Origin: an uncultured beta proteobacterium
GTDB taxonomy: Bacteria; Pseudomonadota; Gammaproteobacteria; Burkholderiales; Burkholderiaceae
Assembly: GCA_903835865.1 (NCBI GenBank)
Contig: CAILON010000249.1
Coordinates: 1 to 11,048 of the forward strand
Direction of reading: 5' to 3'
DNA length: 11,048 bases
Shown here: in pieces, positions 1 through 7,542 of the stretch
Layout: the number at the start of each line of letters is the position of its first letter
Numbering within the stretch: position 1 is the first letter of the stretch
The notes under the pieces: model-generated
What the model was told of the DNA's origin: nothing
Databases searched by the model: none
The model's input: the letters and a program-made list of their open reading frames with translations, nothing else
Made by a program: the position numbers and the translations under genes

Positions 1-260
1 ACATGAGGCACCTGATTTTCATGCAATAGTTTTTCAATCCACGCCAGACTATTGCTTTCACCTTGCCCATGATCCTTATCGAAGAAGGAAAGCAGGCCAA
101 GACGATTGTCATTAAGACCGCACTCGCTAAGGATTTTTGGATTTGTTCTCCTGGCACGCATAGGGATAGAGAGAGTGAATACACCGTACCCAAAAGCATT
201 TTTCGCCGGACGAAAACGGCGATGCTTTACTACGCCAAAATTAATCTTTGGTTGATTCAT
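1..260 (-). CDS. DUF1365 family protein, N-terminal part (cut by window edge)
   Basis: The first 86 codons of a minus-strand gene that runs off the left edge. The start ATG (258-260) directly abuts the TAA of the upstream FAD-oxidoreductase gene (261-263), so the two are surely co-transcribed and probably translationally coupled. The protein opens MNQPKINFGVVKHRRFRPAK, followed by YGVFTLSIPMR and then LLSFFDKDHGQG. The basic RFRP start, the Y-x-V-F-x-L-x-I-x-M stretch and the L-x-S-F-x-D-x-D-H-G motif are the hallmarks of DUF1365. The biochemical function of the family is not settled. It is usually found next to an FAD-binding amine-oxidase-like protein and a cyclopropane-fatty-acid-synthase-like methyltransferase, which suggests a role in modifying membrane fatty acids. 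That methyltransferase would be expected just beyond position 1 but cannot be seen here. Confidence 0.85.
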   Translation of the reverse strand, partial: MNQPKINFGVVKHRRFRPAKNAFGYGVFTLSIPMRARRTNPKILSECGLNDNRLGLLSFFDKDHGQGESNSLAWIEKLLHENQVPH

Positions 261-1649
261 TTATTGAGCATCTTGCTTAGGACTGTTTTTCAATGGTGAG
301 CGAAGACTCTCTAATAAGGCCTCAGCCACTAATTCTCCAGAGCGCAATCCATCTTCATGAAATCCAAATCCGGTCCAAGCACCGCAATACCAGATGGATG
401 AGATCCCTTGTATGAGAGGAAGTTCTTTTTGCGCCTGAATGGCGCTCATATCAAATACAGGATGAGCGTAATGAATCTCTTGATGCACTAGTTTTGGATC
501 TGGATCCGTTAATGGATTAAGACTCACAATAATTTGTAGGTCTTTAAATTCCAAAGGTAGAGGCTGCAAACGATTAATGAGATAGTTCACGCTGACGTGT
601 TGCTTTGCCGATGGCATGGCACCAGACTTAGCCGTGTAATTCCATGCAGCCCAACAACGTTTGACCGATGGTAGAAATCGGATGTCAGTATGTAGAATCG
701 CCCGATTCTTTTGATAGGGGATGGCAGCAAGAATATTTCTGGCATCTTGCTGCAGGCCGTGAACCAGCTCGAGAGATTGATCGCTATGACAAGCCATTAC
801 AACCTCATCAAACCAAGAGGATCCTGATTGTGTAATCACTTCAGCTTGCAATACACCCTCTTTGCTGGCATTGACCCTTACTACCGCTTCACGTTGAATG
901 GTAACTTGATGTTTTTCTAAGGCCGCTACAAGACGTTTTACATATTCACGTGAGCCACCGGAAATAGTAAGCCACTGAGGACGATTTTGGATTTGCAGCA
1001 AGCCATGGTTATGGCAAAAGCGCACCATAGTTTGAATTGGGAATGCCAACATTTGCTCTACAGAGCATGACCAAATAGCGCCAATCATGGGTAAAAAATA
1101 ATTTTCTCTGAAGCTTTGGCTAAACCGATTGCGATCTAAGAAATTGACAATCGTTTCATCTGGCTCGGAATAATTATGGCCTGCTTCAATTTGATTATTC
1201 GCTAATTTCGTAGCCATTCGATTAAATCGCAGGATGTCATAGGCCATCCTCCAGAAAGAAGGAGATAAAAGATTTGATCTTTGGCCAAAGAAAGAGTTGA
1301 GGTCGTTGCCAGCCCACTCAATGGTTTTGGGTTTCAGAAATTTCTCAGAGCCATCAATCGAAACTGAGAAGGACATTTCTGAAAGCGCTATGGGAGCTTG
1401 AATTTCTTCAAAAAGCCTTACTAGTCGTGGATAGGTTTTACGATTGAATACTAGGAAGCCTGTATCGATCCCCTGTGTAATATCTTGATTGCCTATCTTG
1501 CGAGTGAAATTGACTGTATTGCTATGTCCGCCAATATGGTCACCGCCTTCATAAACAGTAATGTCTAAGTCAGGATGTTGTCTTAATGCATAGGCGCATC
1601 CTAGGCCTGAAATGCCGGCACCAATAATGGCAATTCTTCTTTTACTCAC
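261..1649 (-). CDS. FAD/NAD(P)-binding amine-oxidase-like oxidoreductase
   Basis: A 462-residue flavoprotein of the amine oxidase / phytoene desaturase type, resembling the COG2907 group. The N-terminus has the Rossmann dinucleotide motif GAGISG (residues 10-15), an acidic residue ending the second strand (YEGGDHIGGH, about 33-42), and a C-terminal FAD-contact motif C-G-A-W-x-G-F-G-F-H-E-D-G near residues 422-434. The reaction is not known from sequence. Relatives sit in operons with DUF1365 and cyclopropane-synthase-like methyltransferases, so oxidation or desaturation of a membrane lipid acyl chain is a reasonable inference. The start is GTG, sharing its first G with the upstream TAG stop, and a strong AAGGAG lies 8 bases before it. 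It is the middle gene of a three-gene minus-strand unit. The family assignment is secure; the substrate is not. Confidence 0.9.
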   Translation of the reverse strand: MSKRRIAIIGAGISGLGCAYALRQHPDLDITVYEGGDHIGGHSNTVNFTRKIGNQDITQGIDTGFLVFNRKTYPRLVRLFEEIQAPIALSEMSFSVSIDGSEKFLKPKTIEWAGNDLNSFFGQRSNLLSPSFWRMAYDILRFNRMATKLANNQIEAGHNYSEPDETIVNFLDRNRFSQSFRENYFLPMIGAIWSCSVEQMLAFPIQTMVRFCHNHGLLQIQNRPQWLTISGGSREYVKRLVAALEKHQVTIQREAVVRVNASKEGVLQAEVITQSGSSWFDEVVMACHSDQSLELVHGLQQDARNILAAIPYQKNRAILHTDIRFLPSVKRCWAAWNYTAKSGAMPSAKQHVSVNYLINRLQPLPLEFKDLQIIVSLNPLTDPDPKLVHQEIHYAHPVFDMSAIQAQKELPLIQGISSIWYCGAWTGFGFHEDGLRSGELVAEALLESLRSPLKNSPKQDAQ

Positions 1650-2215
1650 TACACTTTCTCCTTCAGGAGCTTCTCAATCTCATTGGTAATAGTATTGCTA
1701 GTGGGCTTAGTCATGCTATTGAAAGATTCCACAACATTACCGTTACGATCAATCAGATACTTATAGAAATTCCATTTTGGCGTAGTGCCAGTTTTGGCAA
1801 TCAACATCTTAAAGAGGGGGTTTGGATTATTGCCAGAAACTACGCTCTTGGCGAACATTGGGAATTTGACGTCATACGTATTTTTGCAAAAGTCAGCAAT
1901 TTCTTTATTGCTACCAGGCTCTTGCTGGCCAAAGTCGTTTGATGGAAAGCCTAGCACCACCAATCCTTGATCTTTATATTTGGCATAAATTTTTTCAAGG
2001 CCATCATATTGACTGGTAAACCCACAGTAGCTGGCTGTATTGACCACCATAATGACTTTTCCTTGATATTGGCATAAGCTTTGGGGCGCCTCATCTTGCA
2101 GGCGCGGAAAGGTCTGAGACAGCAAAGGACTGCAGCTAGAGGCCGCATTTACCGTTTGGGCGTTTATTCCAAAAGCAGATAGTGCCAGTAGCCATGTAAT
2201 CATTAAACGGATCAT
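1649..2215 (-). CDS. Glutathione-peroxidase-like thiol peroxidase with export signal
   Basis: A 188-residue protein of the glutathione peroxidase family, which reduces hydrogen peroxide or lipid hydroperoxides. The N-terminus (about residues 1-24, hydrophobic, ending TVNA) looks like a Sec signal peptide, so a periplasmic site is likely. The catalytic residues are visible: peroxidatic Cys64 in NTASYCGFTSQY, Gln98 in FGQQEPG, and Trp148-Asn149 in KWNFYKYL. Cys110 in the segment ADFCKNTYDVKFPMF falls where thioredoxin-dependent family members keep their resolving cysteine, so the reductant may be a thioredoxin-like protein rather than glutathione (inference). The codon is Cys, not Sec. A GAGG lies just upstream of the ATG; a second in-frame ATG at codon 5 is an alternative. 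It is the first gene of the unit, overlapping the next by one base. The expected role is protection of envelope lipids from peroxides. Confidence 0.92.
   Translation of the reverse strand: MIRLMITWLLALSAFGINAQTVNAASSCSPLLSQTFPRLQDEAPQSLCQYQGKVIMVVNTASYCGFTSQYDGLEKIYAKYKDQGLVVLGFPSNDFGQQEPGSNKEIADFCKNTYDVKFPMFAKSVVSGNNPNPLFKMLIAKTGTTPKWNFYKYLIDRNGNVVESFNSMTKPTSNTITNEIEKLLKEKV
1658..1663 (-). promoter_or_regulatory. Ribosome binding site fixing the GTG start of the FAD oxidoreductase
   Basis: On the minus strand this reads AAGGAG, a near-perfect anti-16S match, 8 bases before the GTG at 1647-1649. It lies inside the last codons of the upstream peroxidase gene. It supports GTG as the true start and indicates efficient re-initiation at the TAGTG stop/start overlap. 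Confidence 0.8.
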
Positions 2216-2309
2216 CCCGCGCCCTCATTATTCAGGTTCAATAGTCTTTAAGTCTAAGACATTCTGGGCATTCTCACAGGCGATGATGTAATGCTATTAA
2301 TATTGAGTC

Positions 2310-2798
2310 ATGACAACTTTGCTACCCCCTTCTTTTGAGTCTAAAGTCTGCTCACCCGAACAGTTGGCCACTCGACTTGCCAGTCTTCCCCGCCCGCTCG
2401 TATTTACCAACGGTGTCTTCGATATTCTTCATCGAGGCCACGCTAGTTATTTGGCGCAAGCACGTGCCCTGGGGGCGAGTTTGGTTGTGGGCGTGAATTC
2501 AGACGCATCAGTCAAGATGCTGGGCAAAGGTGATGACAGGCCAATTAATACTGAAGCTGATCGTCAGGCCTTATTAGTGGCGCTTGAAAGTGTCGATATG
2601 GCTATTCTATTTAATGAGCAAACTCCAGTAAATCTGATTGAAAAAATTCGTCCGGATATTTACGTTAAAGGTGGCGATTACGAAATTGATACTCTTCCAG
2701 AGACTAAAGCTGTTAAGAGTTGGGGTGGTAAGGCTGTGGCTATTCCATTCATTTATGAGCGCTCAACAACAAGCCTCTTGGGAAAAATCCGTTCTTAA
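2310..2798 (+). CDS. rfaE2: D-glycero-beta-D-manno-heptose 1-phosphate adenylyltransferase
   Basis: A 162-residue cytidylyltransferase-fold enzyme that transfers AMP from ATP to heptose 1-phosphate, giving ADP-heptose for the LPS inner core. Key signatures are FTNGVFDILHRGH (nucleotide-binding H-x-G-H at 41-44), the KGGDY segment and the C-terminal ERSTTSLLGKI (150-160), which contacts the phosphates. It corresponds to the second half of the fused E. coli HldE. The stand-alone form is usual in betaproteobacteria, with the kinase half encoded elsewhere. It is transcribed divergently from the peroxidase gene across 94 bases and ends tail to tail with coaX. No clear Shine-Dalgarno precedes the ATG. 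A possible extended -10 (TGCTATTAA, 2292-2300) sits so close to it that the message could have almost no leader, but this is weak. Confidence 0.95.
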   Translation: MTTLLPPSFESKVCSPEQLATRLASLPRPLVFTNGVFDILHRGHASYLAQARALGASLVVGVNSDASVKMLGKGDDRPINTEADRQALLVALESVDMAILFNEQTPVNLIEKIRPDIYVKGGDYEIDTLPETKAVKSWGGKAVAIPFIYERSTTSLLGKIRS

Positions 2799-3607
2799 AG
2801 GTTTTGCAGTAACCATGCCCATGTGCCGCGAAGCACTAAGCCTTCAGTTGTTTCAATTGCTAAAGAATTCAGTACTTCATACTTCTTAATTTCTTGAGCT
2901 AAAACTTTGGCATTACCACCATCTAGCCAAATTTTTTCTACGGGGTGGTTCATTTGTTTAGCAAGTTCGATTGCCAGAGTGATGGCGCCGATTTGTGCAG
3001 CATCACAGCCTCCAATAATGGCATCGTTTGTATTGATGCCAAAACCTACCTGACTATCTCTCCGCTCAGCCAAGGGGAGTTGTGCAGTGTTGCTTTCTAA
3101 GCTCTCTTGCATCAGGCTAAGGCCTGGCAGAATCCAACCACCGTAATGCACGCCATTAGCTCCCAGCAGATCAATCGCCGTAGCGGTACCAGCGTTGATG
3201 ATCAAGGTATTAGTGTTTGATAGGGCGCGTGCGCCAATAGCTGCGGCCCAACGATCAGCCCCCAGTTTTTCGGGGTTCTGATATAGCGTGCGCATCCCAA
3301 GGTACTGGCTATCACCAGTAAGTTGCTTCCAAGGGAGATCGCTCCACTGTGGAAACAGGGATTGAATATTGCTCATAGCCTCTTGGCCAGCGACACAGGT
3401 AAAAGCAATCGCATCAGGTTTTGGTAAGGTTTTAGCAATGTAATCTGCAATTTCCGCTCGTGCCTCCGCAGATTGCAAAGCATTGCTAGTAATGGACCCT
3501 GAATAAGCCCATAATTTTTTTTGACGGTCTGATGGATGTTGAGTAGATTCAACAGCAGCCCATTTGAGGCGAGTATTGCCTGCATCAAATAGTAAATAGA
3601 GACTCAT
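2795..3607 (-). CDS. coaX: Type III pantothenate kinase
   Basis: A 270-residue ASKHA-fold kinase that phosphorylates pantothenate in the first step of CoA synthesis. Type III enzymes are not feedback-inhibited by CoA and need a monovalent cation (family knowledge). Visible motifs are the phosphate-binding DAGNTRLKW (8-16), the G-A-D-R-W-A-A motif carrying the catalytic Asp, INAGTATAIDLL for nucleotide/pantothenate contact, and GGWILPGL. Length is typical. The start ATG overlaps the birA stop as ATGA, so the two are translationally coupled, a common pairing of cofactor genes in betaproteobacteria. At the 3' end its TAA interlocks with the rfaE2 stop within one TTAA, leaving no room for a terminator between them. 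Confidence 0.96.
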   Translation of the reverse strand: MSLYLLFDAGNTRLKWAAVESTQHPSDRQKKLWAYSGSITSNALQSAEARAEIADYIAKTLPKPDAIAFTCVAGQEAMSNIQSLFPQWSDLPWKQLTGDSQYLGMRTLYQNPEKLGADRWAAAIGARALSNTNTLIINAGTATAIDLLGANGVHYGGWILPGLSLMQESLESNTAQLPLAERRDSQVGFGINTNDAIIGGCDAAQIGAITLAIELAKQMNHPVEKIWLDGGNAKVLAQEIKKYEVLNSLAIETTEGLVLRGTWAWLLQNL

Positions 3608-4404
3608 GATTGAACTCTCAAGGAAATATCGCCTGCATGAATGGCAATAGTTTGGTTATCTAGCTCCAATAGCAATGCCCCACTGTAGTCTATGCCTTTG
3701 GCCACGCCATGAATCGGCTCTTTATTGGCCCCAGAAATGACAACCTTTTGATCTTTGAAGGCATCCCAACGTTCCCACTGAGTTTGGTATTCACTAAATC
3801 CTTGACGATCAAAGTCACTCAAATAGCGTTCCAAAGATTCAATCAGCTTGAGCCACAAGAATTCCACATCAGGAAGCGATGTAGTTTTAGGGATGAGCTG
3901 ATCAAGAGAGCCAACCTGCTGCATTGCTTGATTGGCCAGGGCAATTTGAAATTCTTTGGCATTGCGTAAGTTAATGCCAATACCAATAATCATCCAGGTG
4001 GGATCGCTGGGTTTGGCTTGGCCGCCTTCAATCAAAATACCGCCTAGCTTGGTGTTGTTTAGCAGTAAGTCATTAGGCCACTTTAAGCGTAAGCCTGATT
4101 GGTAAAGTGCAGCCTCGCTAATATTGCATGCTTGAGCAATTCCAGAAATTACTGCCAGACCAATTAGCAAGCTCAGTCCGCTCAACTCTGCAGGACTTCT
4201 TTGGAAAGGGTAAGCCAAAGAAAAACTGATGGAATCATTTGGCAGCGCTAACCATGAGCGACCAGCCCTACCTTTGCCAGCAGTTTGATGATGGGCGATA
4301 CGAGCTACTGGGTCAATTAGTTCGCCAGCTCGCCAACGGGCCAGAAGATCATCATTGGTAGATTTGGTTTGGGCAACGCGTTCAAGGATGCAATTAGCAG
4401 TCAT
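3604..4404 (-). CDS. birA: Biotin--[acetyl-CoA-carboxylase] ligase, without DNA-binding domain
   Basis: A 266-residue enzyme that activates biotin with ATP and attaches it to the carboxyl-carrier subunit of acetyl-CoA carboxylase. The biotinoyl-AMP loop is seen as TAGKGRAGRSW (41-51), the active-site Lys as RLKWPNDLL (106-114), then KLGGILIE (119-126) and GIGINL. A C-terminal SH3-like domain begins near VVISGANKEP. It starts right at the catalytic domain, so the winged-helix repressor domain of E. coli BirA is absent and it should not repress biotin genes. It is the first gene of the birA-coaX pair. A possible -10 hexamer TACAAT (minus strand, 4411-4416) lies only 6 bases before the ATG and no ribosome site is seen, so a leaderless message is conceivable but unproven. 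Confidence 0.95.
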   Translation of the reverse strand: MTANCILERVAQTKSTNDDLLARWRAGELIDPVARIAHHQTAGKGRAGRSWLALPNDSISFSLAYPFQRSPAELSGLSLLIGLAVISGIAQACNISEAALYQSGLRLKWPNDLLLNNTKLGGILIEGGQAKPSDPTWMIIGIGINLRNAKEFQIALANQAMQQVGSLDQLIPKTTSLPDVEFLWLKLIESLERYLSDFDRQGFSEYQTQWERWDAFKDQKVVISGANKEPIHGVAKGIDYSGALLLELDNQTIAIHAGDISLRVQS

Positions 4405-4441
4405 TTCGCCATTGTAGAAAGGTCTGACCTAGAATTGTGGA

Positions 4442-5536
4442 ATGCACTCGGAAGAACAGCGTCCTCGAAAATTGGTTTGGCCATTACAGGCAATGCCTTT
4501 GGCTAGGGCAATTGGCTTGAGTTATGCCCTTCTGATTATCTATGTAAGCCTAAACCCCTTTGATTTTGACTTTAGTAATGGGGTGTCTGCTTGGGCATGG
4601 CTAGATGCCCCTACCCCCCGTTTTATTACTCTTTTCGATGTTTTGGTCAATATCTTGGCCTATATCCCTTTTGGGTTTCTGATTGTATTTGCGGCCTACC
4701 CGCGTTGGCGTAACTTTGTAGCCCTGGGGATTGCATTGGCCTTAAGCGGATTTCTGGCCTTCAGTGTTGAGACTTTGCAGGCCTGGCTGCCAACCAGAAT
4801 CCCGAGCCAGATGGATTGGTGGGCAAATATTTTTGGAGGTTTGCTAGGTGGTCTTTTAGCGATTCCTCTAGGCCCCCAATGGCTCTCGGGAAGTGCTGTA
4901 CGCCGTCGTTTTGATCGGTGGTTTGGTTTGAGCTGGGGGGCATGCGCATTGTTTATCTTGTTTCCCTGGTCACAAATTTATCCGCAAAGTTCTTGGCTTG
5001 GAACTGGGGTATGGGGACATGCAATCTTTGGTTCAATTGATTGGGGAACTGTAGTCATAAACTATGTGGCGCAGGAAACCATCATCACGGCGCTCTGTTG
5101 GTTAGGGGTTGCGCTCTTACTATCCTTTGGAATGCGTCCTAAGGCGCCTCAATGGCGCATTCTGAATGGCTTGTTGTGTTTTACCGTGCTCATTAAAACC
5201 ATTTTTACTGCGCTCCAATTTGGAGGCGAGTTTGGCTTTAACTGGTTTACCGCAGGAGCGTTATGGGGAATGCTCTTGGCGAGCCTTCTATTGAGATGGG
5301 CTCTACACCTCAGGCAAGCTACCAGGTTCTGGTTGGCTTTATCTTGCTTGATCTGCGCCACCATTGCAATTAATGTATTGCCTGATAATCCTTATTTCAT
5401 TCTGACCTTAAGGCATTGGCATCAAGGACGTTTATTACACTTTAATGAGCTCATGCAATGGGTATCGGTAGTATGGTTGCCATTAGCCTTAATCTGGATG
5501 ATTCGTAGCGCCCTTGAACTCAAACTCAAACATTGA
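4442..5536 (+). CDS. VanZ-family integral membrane protein with long C-terminal membrane region
   Basis: A 364-residue, very hydrophobic protein. Residues about 22-145 match the VanZ domain: D66-x3-N70 followed by Y74-x-P76-x-G78 in the second membrane segment, then SVETLQAWLPTR (108-119), S122-x2-D125 and N129-x2-G132. The rest (about 160-358) holds several more predicted membrane segments, giving perhaps nine or ten in total, so it is much longer than VanZ of enterococci. VanZ itself gives low-level teicoplanin resistance by an unknown route; in proteobacteria the function is unknown and antibiotic resistance should not be assumed. It is divergent from birA across 37 bases and leads the rightward run of genes. 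The ribosome site is poor; an internal ATG at 4493 is a less likely alternative since it would cut into the first membrane segment's lead-in. Confidence 0.85.
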   Translation: MHSEEQRPRKLVWPLQAMPLARAIGLSYALLIIYVSLNPFDFDFSNGVSAWAWLDAPTPRFITLFDVLVNILAYIPFGFLIVFAAYPRWRNFVALGIALALSGFLAFSVETLQAWLPTRIPSQMDWWANIFGGLLGGLLAIPLGPQWLSGSAVRRRFDRWFGLSWGACALFILFPWSQIYPQSSWLGTGVWGHAIFGSIDWGTVVINYVAQETIITALCWLGVALLLSFGMRPKAPQWRILNGLLCFTVLIKTIFTALQFGGEFGFNWFTAGALWGMLLASLLLRWALHLRQATRFWLALSCLICATIAINVLPDNPYFILTLRHWHQGRLLHFNELMQWVSVVWLPLALIWMIRSALELKLKH

Positions 5537-5552
5537 TGAATGTAATTTTTCT

Positions 5553-5861
5553 ATGAGCTTTTCCCACCACTTATTTTTTTGTTTAAATCAACGCAAAAAT
5601 GGCGAAGATTGTTGCGACCAGCACAATGCATTTGCTTTATTTGAGTACGCCAAAAGCAGGGTGAAAGAGCTTGGTCTATCGGGGCCCGGAAAAATTCGGG
5701 TCAATAAAGCAGGTTGCTTAGACCATTGTGCTGATGGGCCTGTGATGGTGATCTATCCCGAAGGCATTTGGTATACCTTCGTGGATACCGAAGACCTTGA
5801 AGAAATTATTCAGTCTCACTTAATCAAAGGCCTCCCTGTTGAGCGCTTGCAGTTAGCTTAG
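5553..5861 (+). CDS. Thioredoxin-like [2Fe-2S] ferredoxin
   Basis: A small (102 residue) ferredoxin of the thioredoxin-fold type (COG3411-like), a probable soluble electron carrier. With the start at 5553 the protein begins MSFSHHLFFCLNQR. The cluster ligands are likely Cys10, Cys21 (Cys20 is adjacent), Cys55 and Cys59 (AGCLDHC), the same spacing plan as the Aquifex Fd4-type proteins. An in-frame ATG at 5514 would add 13 polar residues and overlap the VanZ gene by 23 bases. I prefer 5553 because family members begin with a short S-x-x-x-H-x-F-F-C lead-in. It lies 16 bases after the VanZ gene and 22 before the hydrolase gene, so it should be co-transcribed with them and perhaps with lipB-lipA. 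The redox partner is unknown. Confidence 0.9.
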   Translation: MSFSHHLFFCLNQRKNGEDCCDQHNAFALFEYAKSRVKELGLSGPGKIRVNKAGCLDHCADGPVMVIYPEGIWYTFVDTEDLEEIIQSHLIKGLPVERLQLA

Positions 5862-5883
5862 TAACAGTTGAAAGATTTTTTCC

Positions 5884-6600
5884 ATGAATAGTCGTACTAA
5901 AGTAATTCATATTGATGGCATCGTTGGTTTGTTGGAGATGTCCATCGATCTTCCGGACGAGTTGAAAAGCGATCCCACATTTGCAATTCGTGGTTTGGCG
6001 TTAGTAGCTCACCCCCATCCATTAATGGGCGGCACAATGGATAACAAAGTTGCTCAAACGATGGCGCGCGCTTTTAATCAGCTGGGATACGTCAGCGTTC
6101 GCCCGAACTTTCGCGGTGTAGGTGGAACTGCAGGAGTGCATGATGATGGCGTTGGTGAGCTAGATGATTTATTGCACGTGACTGATTGGATGCGAACCCC
6201 TTCAAGCTGGAGTCAGTTTGAAACCACAGCCCATCAAGCATGGACAGCAAATGCCAACACCTTGCCATTAGTTATTTCTGGGTTTTCTTTTGGCAGCTTT
6301 GTAGGTAGTCATTTAGTGGAAAAGCTTGCAGAACTTGGGCGTCCTGCTGAGCGTTTAGTGATGGTAGGTAGTGCTGCAGGGAAGTGGAACTTGGCTGCCG
6401 TACCTATGGATACTATCCTGATACACGGTGAAGTCGATGAGACAATCCCATTAATTGATGTATTGGATTGGGCGCGCCCTCAAGAACTGACAGTGCAAGT
6501 AGTGCCTGGAGCAGATCATTTTTTTCACCGTAGATTGCATTGCATTCGCAACATTATTACTGGCGCTTGGTTAGGCATGCCAGATCATCGCAATTCTTAA
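5884..6600 (+). CDS. Alpha/beta-fold hydrolase (COG2945-like)
   Basis: A 238-residue cytoplasmic hydrolase. The catalytic triad can be placed: nucleophile Ser135 in GFSFGSF, Asp185 in HGEVDETIP, and His212 in GADHFFH. The AHPHPLMGGTMDNK segment (42-55) and RPNFRGVGGT (73-82) are typical of the small group related to dienelactone-hydrolase-like proteins with no assigned substrate. There is no signal peptide. Likely an esterase or thioesterase, but the substrate is not predictable. It is 22 bases after the ferredoxin gene and 20 bases before the DUF493 gene. In many Burkholderiales genes for a D-Ala-D-Ala carboxypeptidase and a D-amino-acid transaminase lie between such a hydrolase and the lip genes; they are absent here. 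Confidence 0.9.
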   Translation: MNSRTKVIHIDGIVGLLEMSIDLPDELKSDPTFAIRGLALVAHPHPLMGGTMDNKVAQTMARAFNQLGYVSVRPNFRGVGGTAGVHDDGVGELDDLLHVTDWMRTPSSWSQFETTAHQAWTANANTLPLVISGFSFGSFVGSHLVEKLAELGRPAERLVMVGSAAGKWNLAAVPMDTILIHGEVDETIPLIDVLDWARPQELTVQVVPGADHFFHRRLHCIRNIITGAWLGMPDHRNS

Positions 6601-6620
6601 AAAGGTCTTTAAAAAACGCT

Positions 6621-6887
6621 ATGGCCGAAGAAAAATCCCTCATTGAATATCCTTCTCAGTTTCCTATTAAGGTGATGGGAAAAGCAAATCCAGAATATTT
6701 GCCGGCAATTATCCATATTGCAAAACAGTTTGACCCCACATTCGATGAAAGCAAGGTTGAACAGCGGCCATCTAAGGATGGAAATTATTTAGGAATCACT
6801 TTGCCTATTACTGCCACAAGTCGTGAGCAGTTAGATGAGCTGTACCGCACTCTTTCTACACATCCTTTAGTTAGCGTCGTCCTTTGA
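6621..6887 (+). CDS. DUF493 (YbeD-like) small protein
   Basis: An 88-residue protein beginning [20 protein letters not shown] and ending [11 protein letters not shown]. The [11 protein letters not shown] opening, the central [20 protein letters not shown] and the terminal V-x-V-V-L are characteristic of DUF493/YbeD, a small ferredoxin-like (ACT-resembling) fold. The reading frame stays open upstream to 6540, inside the hydrolase gene, but family proteins start at this ATG; the longer form would add an unrelated basic tail. In E. coli ybeD lies just upstream of lipB, the same order as here with a 10-base gap, so a link to lipoate metabolism or its regulation has been suggested. No catalytic residues are evident. 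Confidence 0.93.
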   Translation: MAEEKSLIEYPSQFPIKVMGKANPEYLPAIIHIAKQFDPTFDESKVEQRPSKDGNYLGITLPITATSREQLDELYRTLSTHPLVSVVL

Positions 6888-6897
6888 TTCAAAGCAC

Positions 6898-7542
6898 ATG
6901 CCATTCCTAGTTAAGCATCTTGGTTTGGCTGATTACGCATCAACTTATGAGGCGATGCGTACTTTCACCAAAGAACGTGATGCAAATACGCCTGATGAGA
7001 TTTGGGTTCTGCAGCACCCTCCAGTATTTACTTTAGGTCTTGCTGGAGATGCAGGAAATTTACATTCCCCGAGCCAGCAAATTCCGCTGATACAGGTAGA
7101 TCGTGGTGGTGAAATTACCTATCATGGCCCAGGTCAAATTGTGGTTTACCTCCTGCTTGATCTCAAGCGCCTAGGGTTATTTGTAAAAGAACTAGTGTCA
7201 CGTATCGAGCAGGCGCTCATTGATACGCTGGCCGATTACGGTATACAGGCGCAAAGACTGAAAGGTGCTCCGGGAATATATATAGCCCAGCAAGCAGGCA
7301 TACCGGAGGAGTGGTTTGGTGCCAAGGTGGCAGCATTAGGGCTCAAGGTCTCTAAAAGCTGTTCTTATCATGGGCTAGCGCTGAATGTGGCAACTGATTT
7401 GGACGCATTTGCCCGCATCCACCCTTGCGGCTATGAGGGTTTAAGGACGGTAGATATGCAAACCCTTGGGATCAAGGACAATATAGACACTATTAGCCAA
7501 AGGCTTTTAGAGCATTTACAAAAGCAACTGAAGTCAACATGA
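6898..7542 (+). CDS. lipB: Octanoyl-[ACP]-protein N-octanoyltransferase
   Basis: A 214-residue enzyme that moves octanoate from acyl carrier protein to a lysine of lipoyl domains (2-oxoacid dehydrogenases, glycine cleavage H protein), the first step of lipoate synthesis. Signatures are [12 protein letters not shown] (69-80), [18 protein letters not shown] (142-159) with catalytic Lys143, and IHPCGY (174-179) with the acyl-accepting Cys177. Relatives often have INPCGY; the His is a mild variation next to the intact Cys. Length is normal. The stop overlaps the lipA start as ATGA, so the two successive enzymes are translationally coupled. Confidence 0.97.
   Translation: MPFLVKHLGLADYASTYEAMRTFTKERDANTPDEIWVLQHPPVFTLGLAGDAGNLHSPSQQIPLIQVDRGGEITYHGPGQIVVYLLLDLKRLGLFVKELVSRIEQALIDTLADYGIQAQRLKGAPGIYIAQQAGIPEEWFGAKVAALGLKVSKSCSYHGLALNVATDLDAFARIHPCGYEGLRTVDMQTLGIKDNIDTISQRLLEHLQKQLKST

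Noticed and set aside
63..299. Plus-strand open frame of 78 codons
   Set aside because: It is antisense to the clear DUF1365 N-terminus and the end of the FAD oxidoreductase, has no ribosome site, and its product resembles nothing.
4442..5536. VanZ gene as an antibiotic resistance determinant
   Set aside because: There are no vanH, vanA, vanX or vanS/R genes nearby, and VanZ-domain proteins are widespread in proteobacteria without any resistance role.
5514..5552. Longer ferredoxin start at 5514
   Set aside because: It would overlap the VanZ gene by 23 bases and add a polar tail not expected in the family; the ATG at 5553 gives the normal start.
6540..6620. Longer DUF493 start at 6540
   Set aside because: The added residues come from the hydrolase gene in another frame; the family begins at the ATG at 6621.
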